Assembly: GCF_000524195.1 (NCBI RefSeq)
Contig: NW_020170395.1
Coordinates: forward strand, 432,908 to 496,907
DNA from: Echinococcus granulosus
Taxonomy: Eukaryota; Platyhelminthes; Cestoda; Cyclophyllidea; Taeniidae
Direction: 5' to 3'
Length of the DNA: 64,000 nucleotides
Below the pieces are notes generated by a model, which saw only the letters and a program-made list of their open reading frames with translations, was not told where the DNA came from and did no database searches. Of the stretch, positions 1 through 11,565 are shown piece after piece (within the stretch, counting starts at the first letter, position 1; each line of letters begins with the position of its first letter). The translations under genes were made by a program, and so were the position numbers.

Positions 1-3000
1 GAATAAAAAATAATAACTTACTTAGGGCTCACAACTAAAATTTTGTTTGAAATTTTGGACTTTAATAATAATAAACACAATATCTTAACTTACCTTGTGT
101 TTAAATATCATTAACAAGAGTATGGTGATCACCCGTAAACTTGCACTTTCGTAACTTTGTGACTAATTTTAACCACCTCGGGAATGGGAATAATTGGAAC
201 ACTAAAGCATGCACACTTAGACTTACCCAAGCAGATGTAATTTCAACATTTCTTCACAAAGGTATGATCTATTCTATGCTTTGACCAAAGGAAGAGCCTT
301 GACCTTAATTTAACCTTAGGAAGGAGCCTCGCGATCAGCCGTCTTGTATTGTGCGCACACCGAAATGACGCCTTAAAAGTGGCGTCAGCCAGCCTATCAG
401 CTGACAGTCTACGACGAGAATGCACTTCTTGATTAGCTATATTGGATTCTAGCACGAGTCCTCTTTGCCACCTTCCCTATAGGGTTTTCAACAAAGTCTA
501 GCAATTGAATGAAAGGTTAAACACTAGGTAACTTTGAGGTCCCACAACCCACTGAAGGAATAGGCGATTTCTTTTAAGGAAAATTGGAGCAGCTGCCATA
601 AGGTATCCATTAGAAGAATTTGTTTCCCCAATCGTGGAAAGTCGAAATCTCTCATAGAGCCGTATGGCCAAGGTAACTGTCAAAATAAGGAAACTCTCTT
701 TCTGAGTGTGATGCCGATTTCTTTTGCAAAGTGGTGGCTAATCCCGCCTCAGATGATGCAATTACCCTCTTGATGCAAACCTTGCGCCTCACATGGCGTC
801 AATCCAATTCTTGCCTGATTGATCAGTTTCAAGGTCCATGGGGGCATTCGCTCAGTGGCCCCGTATTAATCTGCTTTGCGACCACCAAAATCCTGGTCGA
901 AAACCGCTCGACAATGATGAGAATTAACGGGAAATGCGTTTGTGATAGCAATGTGAAACTTTTAACAAACCTTCAGGAATCACAAAATGCCGTAGATGAG
1001 CACAATGACTTGTGTGCACTAAAAATAAAATGGGTTAGAGTAGGTTACTGCTTCCTCTAAGTATCAAATTTGCTCATTAGCTTATATTGGACAAATGTGT
1101 GTCGGTTGAAATTCCACTCTTGGTCTTTAATAAAGTGTCACTGTTTTACAGCAAAAAGTGGTCGCTAATTTCATTTCTCTGCTTACCTGCTCGGTTAAAC
1201 CGGAGCGCAAGCAAGCACACACTAATCCACTTGGAGGTAGAAAGGAAGGAGCGGGCGGCTGGCAATGCCTGTATGTGAGCATTGGCAATTTTTCACACAG
1301 AAAATGTAACTCCATAAATCTGGCATCATCTTAGGAAAAGTAAAATTTTCTCAGACAATTAGTGTGACATTGAGGCGAGAGTTGAGGTGAGGCAAGGTAA
1401 CGCAGGGGAAATGAAGAAAAGTCAGAAGTCATTTATTCACACAATGGCAGGAAGGCGCTGCCACCTGCTCACACATTTCATCACGTGCGCCGAGCGTTTT
1501 GAATGCGTGTGCCTCAAGTTGCGTCGCCGGCGTAAGTCATCCGGAATATCGATTAATCGATGGTTTTTGCGGCGCGGCTACTCCTCCTGTCCGCACCTTG
1601 GCGTTGACAGCAGGCTGCATAATCAAGCAAAATGTACGAAACATAGGTTACTCATTTGACAACAAAGAAGTGAAACAAGTAACAGGACATTTTTCTTAAA
1701 GGAAAAAAAGAAAAGAATATATGAGAAAAAATAAATTACGACAGGTAGATGAGGTGGTCAAAAAAGCATCAGAATATGCTAGCTAAGCATGTCAAACAAT
1801 TAATTAGTGTTTGCTTTTGCACACTTCCATCAATTTACCACACATAAGATTCACAAATCAAATCAAAAAGTTATTCGATTAGTTCTCACAGCAACGACTG
1901 CGGTACATCATCGTGGGTGCGTTTAACAATGTCAACATAATCGAGTAGTAATGGGTAGGATTGAAAACTTGCCACCAATGTGGTTTTATTTCATCGACTT
2001 TTTCAAAATCTTATAACCATTCTTCTAGGCTTAATGTATCTGAAATAGTTTTACATAACCTCCTCAAACGCCAATTCTACCTATAACGTCAATCAATTCA
2101 AAACAGAGTTAAATATTCTCAAGTTAGGGGAATTGTGGGTAGTTTTTCTGCGAAGATAGGAAAAAACGCCCTAAACTCCTCCGAATGCTTACACGGTGTA
2201 ATAGGGGGGCGCTTGCTCACATTAACACCGAAGCTTTGACTAAGTTTATGACTCCACCAGGAAATGGAGTTTAGCCATGAAGAGGAGGCCATTACGCCTG
2301 CTAAGAGGTAAAAATTGAAATAATAGCCTGTACCACCATGTCGTACGTCAAAAATCAAATCATTTCTGATTTTATTTTTAGCACAGCGAAGCTCCATACT
2401 TCAGCATGTCCTCTTTACATTACATAACATACGTGAGTCTTCGGGTATTTGGTCACGAAACAAGGAATTGGTGGCGACATCCAAGCGCAGTCAAGCGGTA
2501 TTAGTAATTCAAACAGGAGGACCGCTTCTAATGTAAAACCTCCTTCATCACACACTGATGCCTTTCTGGAAGGTGTTTTAAATACATGTTCACACTTTTT
2601 TGCTAGATCGGCATCATATGCTGATCATAAAGGACAGTCTCATCACTGTTGAAACAAATGCGGCATTTCCCAAGCCTTGAGGTTACTCTAGGTTGCTGGC
2701 AAAGAGAACAAAAAATTGGACTTGTCAATTGTGATGAGCATTGTAACATCAACTTCCTGATTCAAAGCTGCCACGGGCCCGAAGAAGGGGCTTTCGGCAA
2801 TTTCTAAAGTGCACTTTAAATCAACACATAAGTTGTTAAATCGGTTTTGAAGATGTCAACAATCACTAATTTTACTGACTAATCACTTAGTGCAAGACAT
2901 TTCCATTAAACGATATTGATCCAAAGCATTGACTTTGACAGCTTCACTCGTCACATCCTTTTCACGATCTGCAAGGAGACTCGTTGCGGACTGGTCGCTG

Positions 3001-5541
3001 TTCTGCAGCAGGTGGGCCCCTATACCACTCAATTCTTGTTGGGGTATTTGCCTCTAAGCAAACGCTCTTCAGCACAAAACAGGCTGTGCTTTTAATCCCT
3101 CTTTTCACATTGCTGTGATTTTAATGCTGCCAATACACCTACTTGGGTAATTTCCAAACCTCTCACAACACGGGAAGGAATTGGTTTTGCAAATTACGCT
3201 CATAATTCGTTTCATACACATCAGTACTTTGAGAATAATGGTAGTGGCATGGTGTTGGTAGTGGTACCGGTACCGCATACTCAGCCACCCATGGCAGACA
3301 CATTCCTTCCAGACCGTTTTCGTGTTGCTTAACATTACCGAAATCAAATTTGTTGATGTGTTAGACTTAACTAATCACCATGGCTAATCCTAGTAGTCAA
3401 ATCCTCTTCTTAGATGGATCTTCACAGAATCCTGTCTATGCATATAAATCTTGTAATTTGAGCGGTTTTACCCTAGCTCACTATTCAAGTCTTGATCACA
3501 GACAATCCCATTACACCCTTACCAAATTCTGGGTCACTGCCAGCTCTAGACTTTTCACATAGTGATGGATTTAAGGCTGCTTTTTTGGCTTTCAAGCACA
3601 ATAAAGACTGCAAAATATAGGAATTAATAGGATGGTATGATCGATGCATCAGGCAAAAGTAGAGGTTCTGCACGTGCATCAAGGACTCATAACTTTCTTG
3701 GTGCATCTAACCCACTTCAAGAGGCATGGGCGATTAGCCAATCGGCGCTTCAGTCAACGTCACTTTTGGCAAGGCTCCAAGCACCATCCTATGCACCACG
3801 GAGAAGGAAGTATGTTCACCTTGTCAAGCCTGTGAGGTAAATTCGCTTCCACAAATTTGTATTCACCAACATGGAACTTTTCAGTCGCCATCTGTGCAGG
3901 AAGGCTCTCACATCTTGCAACTGTTTATAAGGCAGCCACTTCCAGACTTATGGTGCTTTCACAGATCGCCTGAACGCTACAAAGGCACCGTAGTAATCAA
4001 AGGCAGAAAGCGTCCACTAAAATTTCTGTAAAAGCCACCCTCCTAGTAACTCAGGTATGACATTTGCAATCTCTTCATATATTACTATATTTTACGAATA
4101 GTGGCCCGAGATTCACTTCGGCAGAAGCCTAAACGATGATTTCCAATGCTAACAATAAAACTTTCGAAGCCGTTAGTAATAAAACATCTACTAGGCTTCA
4201 ATGGATCAACCTTTTACGACCTCTCTGTAAACCACATTCAGGGAGTTCATCCACATGAAATTGCTCAAGACTCCTGGTTAAAAACTGCTTTAGAGGAGCA
4301 CAAATATGAAGCAACATCCTTTTTCATTCCTTCTTCTCGCACCTATTCTAATTCAGTGCTGCCCAGCCGTCAGTGTGGGTCAAGTTAAGCTCCTAGGAAT
4401 ACAGGATGGTACCGAGTCATCCAGAAGAGTATCATAATTCCTTGCTTTAAGATAATTTTTTTAATTAGCGGTTCTGGGAAGTCCACATCTGGTCACAGCC
4501 TGTTACCGGACTGCAGAACTCAGGTCTGTGGTTGATGCCAGAAACAGACGTGCTTTCGATAAACCTTTTGTCTTGACTTAGACGGCCGAGCCTGTACAGG
4601 TGATGTTCTCACCACATGCATGTGGTTACAAACTTTCGGCAAATGGAAACTAAAATAGACATTTTACTGGCACATTTGATGAAGTAAATTGAGGAGAGGG
4701 ATAAAAATTACAACCATGGAAGCTACAACTAGCCTTTGGTTAACAAAAGGAGTCACTCCGGTGTTACCGGTAGCTACTATGGCTTAAAAGGGACTTGCGA
4801 AGTGGTTGCTAGGCTGAACAGATGTGATAATGGAAGTCTAAGTGGGACCACTTTCAGGATTTCTATCTGCGCACCCAAAATCAGGAAACCAAAGTGTTTT
4901 ACACGTGATACAGATCTTGTAGTACAGCCCACAATCAACGTAAACTCCCAATTATTTCAATGGGGGTTAAAAACCGTCTCCTTAATTGAAGTGCGTTTTG
5001 GTAATTACCAAAGAACGATTTGGCGAGTCATAAGATTTCTAAAAGACCTGAGTGACTGTTGGGAGTTGAAGCTTTTGTGCAAATCTCTATCTACTGCAAT
5101 TATCTGCATGTAAAAGGTGTCATTCAAGCAAGTGGGAAGAGATCATTACACGTAGCAATGTGACTCACTTGTCTTGAAAAGCCATCATTAATGGTGTGGT
5201 AATTACCCACTCACGCATACTGTCACATGCATTGGCAGAGACCAAAGCGACGAATCATGGAGTAAACGCCCTGAATAGTGAGCCAAATGTCAGTAAGGGG
5301 TTTCAACCTTCTCTCTCTCAACCTTCTCTACGTGATTCCACCACGTAGATCACAGTATACCAAGAGTGGTGACACGATGAATTGGCTTATGAATGATGTT
5401 CCAGAAGTTGGTTTGTAAGGAACGTCAGATGAATAGCTTACTCTGCGGTCACGCATGGCAAAAAAAGGAGGAGGCATGAAATTAAAGATCAGTAAATATA
5501 ATGAACAGAAGCAGTGACAAGGCAACCACTTTAGCGAAAAG

Positions 5542-5641
5542 NNNNNNNNNNNNNNNNNNNNNNNNNNNNNNNNNNNNNNNNNNNNNNNNNNNNNNNNNNN
5601 NNNNNNNNNNNNNNNNNNNNNNNNNNNNNNNNNNNNNNNNN
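5542..5641. other. Assembly gap of 100 N
   Basis: One hundred consecutive N characters. A round 100 is the usual placeholder for a scaffold gap of unknown length, so the true distance between the flanks is not known. Any open frame running through it is meaningless. Confidence 0.98.
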
Positions 5642-8254
5642 TTTGCTGAAACAAAGCATCCTGAAGTGAGTGGAAATTGCAAGTTTGTGTGTCGTTAGGA
5701 GAGAACGGTGGATTGTGATGGTGGTCGTTTCAACGACTGTAACACTAGTTGAAGAATACTGCTGCTAGCTTATTGGACCATTTTATATGTTGCGCGTGAC
5801 TTTTTCTCTGATTTTCCTCCCTGAGTAGTATAACCATCTTTTAGTGAACTCCTATAAGAGGCAAAATCTAATGCATTGTTTAAATGACCTCTGCTGCCGC
5901 CTACCGCATTTTTAGGCAATATATAGCAAGGGTTACAGGAAGTTCCTGCAGCTGTGGCTTTGGACCCGAGCCCAATTCTTTTTATGGGGCAGGCAGACTG
6001 GAATTGCCTTCACTAGGTTGGTTAATTTAACATTTGATAATGATACTGAGAGGTAAATGATAGGAAGGTGCTGTGTCAATGGAGCGACGTATATTAACGT
6101 CTAGTAACCTAGGACGCAGAATGTGTTCTACCTTTTAGAACGTTCCAACAGTTAAATAATCATTGTCACTTGATAAATACGCTTCACTAGCCTGGGTATG
6201 CATAGCTTTAGGTGAACAAAGCACAAGGCCATCCTTTAAAGTCTGTATCAGCCTTGATACAACCCCGACAACGATGACAAATAAATGCGATTGTTACATA
6301 ACATTTATTCACTTTGGTTTTGACATCCTTGATGGAAAGCATAAATGAAGGCTAAACTTGGCAGAGAGGCCTGCAATATAATTTTCTCAATCGCGCTCAC
6401 AACACGGTCTTACTGGTAGTTCAAATGCAAGAATGCTATTAGAAAATTTGTAAATTTCTGGCAGCCCTCCTTTGGTCTTACGCACCCCACAAAAAAAGGA
6501 GCCTTTTTAAAACAAACTTAGTGTACGTCCTAGCAATCGTTGCCAGTGTTTGGATGGCGCAAAAGAACTCCTTCTAAATATCTAAGCACTTATCTTAGCC
6601 ACGCAAACGGTGGGGAAGACATAACAGAAGAATTTTCCAACCATCCGCTTCTGAGTTACGAAGGATTTAGATGAAAAAGAAACCCTACTTAAAGGACCCT
6701 CACAATTCAAGATTTGGCAACGAACAGATGGAAGCTGCAGCGGTAACTTGTTGCGATTTCTAAGGACGAAGTTGTCGGAACACTCAGCATTCGTGAGACC
6801 TTTATTCGTCAGGAGGGTTTAACATTTTTTTGCAGAGGATTTTAAATATAGAGGCTTTTGTGAATATATTTAAGAGAAATGTTATCTCGAGATCTCCGTA
6901 GTTAACGACTAATACGATTAGAAACAAACCTAGTTTTTGCACTGAGTCTGCGTTGGCCTTCGAAACTAGAACGCAGACAATGGTACTAAAGTAGACCTAG
7001 GATCCTTTCGTTTGCGCATCTTCGGAGGTACTTGGCTCTCTTGTGCACGAGGCATCTTCATTTCTGCATTGCTAACTGGGTCCTTTGGTTACCCAAACAG
7101 TAACCAATGCGAACTCCCGTCAGGGAGGAAATGCTAACCGACCGTTCAGTGTTGATGGTTCGTGTCCAGATAAGTCATAAAGATAGCATCGCAGAAGCCA
7201 ATCTCGTGTTTGTCCCAACTTGTCAACTATCTGGAAATACCGTGTGACAGGTTTAATAACCACCCAGCCGTGATGCTTGTTGCCCTGGTTTGAAATGCCT
7301 CCGAATCACTCCACCGGGGATCATGTTTAAACGGTCAGAGACGAGACTGATGTGAAGTGACCTTTGAACTACTCAATGTAATGTTTAGTTAGCAGTATGT
7401 ACCCACTTTGGCATCTTGGATAATTTTTTTGGAGTTCATGATTCTAGTTTAAACTAGTTCAAACTCCTTTGAGTGTTAAATGGGTAATTTCAATTATGCA
7501 ATAATTGATCTCCAGCCTGATTATTCACTTTCCAAAATCTCATGACCATTATCTTAAATTCCCTGTTTATTACCTTTTTTTAATGAAAGGAATCAATGGA
7601 GGTCAATTAACAGCGAAGCCGGCGTTGTAGAATGCATCATCACTTCACTCAGCATAAACCAGTGTTTTACTACAGCAATACCTACTTCACTCTCCATTTA
7701 GTCGGCTTAAAAAGCCTGTTCGTCCTCTCCACCCAGCATATATTCATTTCAAGAGGAAAGACTTCTGACTAATGATGCATGAAATGCCTCAAATCTTAGC
7801 GCTTTGGACCTCTCTTCTTTTACAGATAAATCTGGGTGTTGAATTTCAACCATAGGGTGCACCTATTTCAAGTACTACTAACATCGATGCCCATCAAATT
7901 ACGTAACATTTTACAATCACAGGTTTAAGAACATGCTTCTTAACAATTACTGGAGATCAAGGTGTTTTCCTAGTCACTAAAAAGTAATGACCTGTAGTAG
8001 AAGGCAAATCTTGCAACTGCAAAGAAATCCAGCTTAACTGAATGACCAGTGGGATCTAGGGCATTGTTTGCGGCGCCTTTACCTCAAGGATTCCAAACTA
8101 CAGGAGCTTTTATGGACTCTTGTAAGGAGGAAAGCACAAGGACTTCAGTTCCGCATCACTTTGGGTAGGAGAACCCACCGCCAAATATCCTTTTACGCCA
8201 TTATAAAAGATTTATTCCTCAACTGTTATTGTGGCCTGTTTTGCAGCACTGCAG

Positions 8255-8488
8255 ATGCATCGAAGTCTACCGGCTCTGTGGGTTTTGGCCGCTTTGGCAT
8301 TTGCACCAAATGCCAAAACTGCAACAGTATTCCTCCTGCACCTTGAAGTCATAATTACTTCACTGTTCATCCTACCACTTTGGCAGATGTATAACCTATC
8401 GCCGAGTGCTCCAGCCGCCAAGATACAGCAGTTCTGCGTTCGAGAGTTAGCTTACAACAGGTCTAGAGCACTTTTTGAACTTGTATGA
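8255..8488 (+). CDS. Small hydrophobic ORF, unassigned
   Basis: An ATG-started frame of 77 codons with a signal-peptide-like N-terminus (MHRSLPALWVLAALAF) followed by a second hydrophobic stretch around residues 33-50 and a short polar tail. The ATG lies directly after a CAG that could be a 3' splice site. The perfect inverted repeat at 8293-8317 lies inside this frame and accounts for part of its composition. I recognise no family, there is no neighbouring gene to attach it to, and a chance ORF is the likeliest explanation. Confidence 0.13.
   Translation: MHRSLPALWVLAALAFAPNAKTATVFLLHLEVIITSLFILPLWQMYNLSPSAPAAKIQQFCVRELAYNRSRALFELV
8293..8317. repeat. Perfect 11-bp inverted repeat with 3-bp loop
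   Basis: The arms are TTTGGCATTTG and CAAATGCCAAA, separated by CAC, so the site can form an 11-bp hairpin. The left arm overlaps the repeat-like phrase TTTGGC that also occurs just upstream. It may be a binding site for a dimeric factor or only a chance palindrome. Confidence 0.85.
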
Positions 8489-9784
8489 CAAAGATGGCAC
8501 AGAAATGAGTAGGACTTTCCAACCCAACTCATCTTCTCTGCAAAGATTTTATTTAGTCTTAAGTGGAAAGATGGCTAAACCACTTTATCTCCTACATCTG
8601 TCAGATTGAGTGTCAGAGATTAATCGCTGGAGCTATTTTTAAACCACATCTTTCTGCAGGCACTTTTTGCAAAATAGCGATGTCACAATTTGCCATTAAG
8701 ATGTCTACTTCGTTCCGTTCGAATGAATAGTTAACAAACAACTTGTGCCAAATTTATAAACCATTCCAGACAGGGATAAGGAAAAAAGTGGCTAGGTGTT
8801 TTTATACCTTTCGATGATTAGCTGTCAAGAAAGCGCTAACACCCACGAAACCGGCTTGTGTACAGCAAAAAATGACGCCCCAGTAAAGAAACTCCCCTGA
8901 ATAAAGACCGAAGGCACCTATAAATACTTAACGCTACGTTTTATTCGCTATAGTGCGTGGACAAGACCAGTGCAGTGATGAGGAATCATAAGTTACATTT
9001 GGGAAAAGCAATGCCTAATCTATAGTAAAGACAACTGGGTCAACATGTGGATTTTTGATTTACTTCGGAAAAGGCAGATCACTTCAAATCAATCAGAGTA
9101 GTCCTTTTGGTTAGTTGGCAGCTGAAGTGAATTGCAAATCTCCACCCAAAATCTCTGCAGTCTCGTGATACCTAGTAAAGTAGCTCCTAACCACCTTTCT
9201 AATAAATACCTCAACAACTGAAATGTGATCAAGCCCTGAGCTAGTTATTTGCATTGTAGCCTAATCCATCCACTGCCAACCATTTTAGTAAGCTGGTAAA
9301 TTATTACTACTTAATTTAAAAAGTAACAATACTTTCGCAATCACCTTGTTGAAGTCCTGCTAAAATTGCTCTTAATAGGGACGTAAACTAGGCCTGAACA
9401 TACAGTTTAGTGGAAAGCGTAGGAAACTTGAAAAACCAATGGAACATATCAGACAACTCAATCCTTGAGGCGCTGTCGAACATTCTGTTTGAATGTAACA
9501 TTTTAAATGTAATAGCAAAATGGAAGCATTTGTTACTCAAGGTTGTTGGCTTCTTCCCGTAAGCCTTTAACGTACACTTCACTGACTGTATAAGAAGTGG
9601 TTGCAATATCGTGGTTGGTACCGATTTACCAAACATGAAAAGAGTGAAATACCAACAAAAAGTCACCTCTTCAAATGAGTAATCTAATGAGTTTTCAAAT
9701 GACATAGGAACGATCGTTTGATCCCCTCCTTCGTCGCCTCAATTCTACTTCTGTGGCCATTTTGAGTACTGGAAGTTGGGGGGT

Positions 9785-10057
9785 TTAACCATGTAGGAAG
9801 AAGGTAGTTACCTTTGCCAGCAGCCAATCCATATCCGAAATCGCAGTAGAGGTCATGATTCTTATATTTTCCGGATCATCCTCGTCTGCGTGTTGTCGAA
9901 AATTCTACATATGGATTAGGCAAAAGTTGAGTGGAAAGCGAACCTGCCTAATGTAGTTGCGGTAGTAGGGCTGAACCTCCGCCGGCAGAAGGCGTACCTT
10001 GCGCAGCAGGTAGGCGTAGAGATGGAGCGAAGTTTGAAGCAATTTAGAGCCCGCCAT
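9785..10057 (-). CDS. LYRM9: LYR motif-containing protein 9 (LYRM9-like)
   Basis: Two exons are clear: 10057-9944 (38 codons from ATG) and 9904-9812 (31 codons), joined by a 39-bp GT..AG intron in phase 0. The protein has LLQTSLHLYAYLLRK near residues 6-20, then VQPYYRNYIRQ, NFRQHADEDDPENI and AISDMDWLLAK. This follows vertebrate LYRM9 block by block (LQLYRYLLR, HSDEDNPE, DADWI). LYR proteins bind the mitochondrial acyl carrier protein and assist Fe-S or respiratory-complex assembly; the LYRM9 substrate is not well established. The usual Leu-Tyr-Arg reads Leu-Tyr-Ala here. The 3' end is uncertain. Reading through gives eight more residues and a stop (9785-9787), total 77 aa, close to the vertebrate 78. 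However, AAG|GTAACT could also be a donor for a short last exon. The gene has the same strand as WRAP53, which ends 1.5 kb upstream. Confidence 0.85.
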
Positions 10058-10063
10058 CTGTTA

Positions 10064-10086
10064 CCTGGGGAGGGGAAAAATAAAGA
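10064..10086 (-). promoter_or_regulatory. Strong 3' splice acceptor just upstream of LYRM9 ATG
   Basis: On the minus strand an almost pure pyrimidine tract (TCTTTATTTTTCCCCTCCCC) ends in CAG, seven bases before the LYRM9 start codon. It can be the acceptor of an intron in the 5' UTR or a spliced-leader trans-splice site. In a tapeworm-like genome the second is a serious option. No upstream 5' exon is recognisable. Confidence 0.6.
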
Positions 10087-10806
10087 CATGCGGTTCAATG
10101 CGGTGTTGAAGGTAGGCAACTGTTGCACGAGAACTTGCAAGCCATGCAGGTGCCGTTCTTTGCCAACACTTCTAGATCATTTACCCCACATCAGTGCCAG
10201 TAAAGCACCGCTAAAATCTACCCCTTTCGGTCATCAAACATGCCTAGAGAAAAGATTACTTCAAATGCGAATTTCCTACTAGACGTAGATAGTCTCTTAA
10301 AAATGCTCTACTAATCTCATTACTTGAAATACCGAACAGCACGTAAAATAAGTAATATATTAAACAATCTCTCGTGGAAAGTGATGGAATCCTCATCGAC
10401 AAAAGCAGCGAACCTAGGAACGGTGATTTCATGAGTACATCGAAACCTGCCTTCTTGTCGCCGAATTGATATGAACCGCAGACGTATGCTGCAATCGTTT
10501 AGTAATCAGCACAGGACTACGAAGTTTGGCACTGAGAGCTTGCCCATTTCTCGCCTTTCGCAGGACTTCTCAGTTCGCTGTGGGAATGTCGACTCGTCAC
10601 CTTTTCCAACGATGAACTGCTTCAATAACTGAACAATATCCACAATCTTAGTTATTTGGATCGCTATATAAGTCCACAAAGAACGAGCTACAAATTCGCC
10701 GTTGGGAGCCGAACAACAATTATTCTAAATGACATCTCTAGGCAGTGTAAGAAGGCTTCTTGGGGAACATCCAGAAAAAGTCAACCAACCGAGAGAAAAT
10801 TCCATT

Positions 10807-11064
10807 CTAACAAAACTTCAAGCCGTAAAATTGACCTGCGAGAAGATCCCATACCGCATTTTGGGATGAGGGGGAGACCGCCTCATCCTCTGTATTCCCC
10901 TCATAGTTCTCCAAGTGATTGCCAACTCTCCTCGGCATTATACTATCACATGTGAGAAGGACAGTTCGAAGGTAAGAGGGCAGGTCATTTTGTCCTAGAA
11001 ACCGGGGCCGAAGGTGAGGATTAGAGCTTTTGAAAAGCATTTCGACAAATGTGCTGATAGACAT
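10807..11064 (-). CDS. Unassigned ORF between WRAP53 and LYRM9
   Basis: From the ATG at 11064 the frame runs 85 codons to a TAG at 10807-10809, beginning MSISTFVEMLFKSSN and ending AVWDLLAGQFYGLKFC. The same frame is open a further 12 codons upstream without another ATG. Composition is protein-like, with mixed charged and aromatic residues and no low complexity, but I recognise no family. It sits on the strand of the neighbouring genes, so it could be an exon of an unknown gene or a chance frame. Confidence 0.2.
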   Translation of the reverse strand: MSISTFVEMLFKSSNPHLRPRFLGQNDLPSYLRTVLLTCDSIMPRRVGNHLENYEGNTEDEAVSPSSQNAVWDLLAGQFYGLKFC

Positions 11065-11565
11065 GCCGCACTTATTTGCTTCGTATATCAAAAACCACAC
11101 TTTATTACATCATGCTAGTCAATAGAAACCCAGGAAACGTAGGCTACCTAGCCGTACTTGCTGTCACCATAACGCAACACTAAAATCCAGAGCAAAATGG
11201 GTACACACAACGCAAATCGCTGAAGGTCTGAATGCAAAATGACTCCAGCATCGATTCAAAATGCAAGCACTGGGACATGCAGAATAAACGAACATCTACC
11301 ACATCCACAATTTCAAAATACTGTCTAGAATGTTGGCTCAAGTGGAGGCGTAACCGTTTAAAAGGCACTTAATATTCGAAAGCACAAAATCGAAACACAA
11401 ACACACAAAAAGTAGAGCGGGGCTCATCACAACGTAAAAAAAATATATTTGCTATTTCAAGACATTAGCTACAAAAGCTGTTCCAGCTAGGCAGCAGCCA
11501 AAGCCATAAATCCAGCGAAATTCCAGCCACTAAAATAGAGGAGAGAAGAGCCACACCTCGAACCC

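Larger units (their letters stand above)
1..9784. other. Intergenic region with no gene recognised
   Basis: I read both strands and found no stretch that matches a protein family or joins into a spliced model. The longest open frames, for example 731-1060 and 4736-5113 on the plus strand, start at non-ATG codons and show no domain. The region contains an assembly gap (5542-5641) and a perfect inverted repeat (8293-8317). It could hold terminal exons or untranslated sequence of a gene lying to the left; I cannot exclude short exons. Confidence 0.5.
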
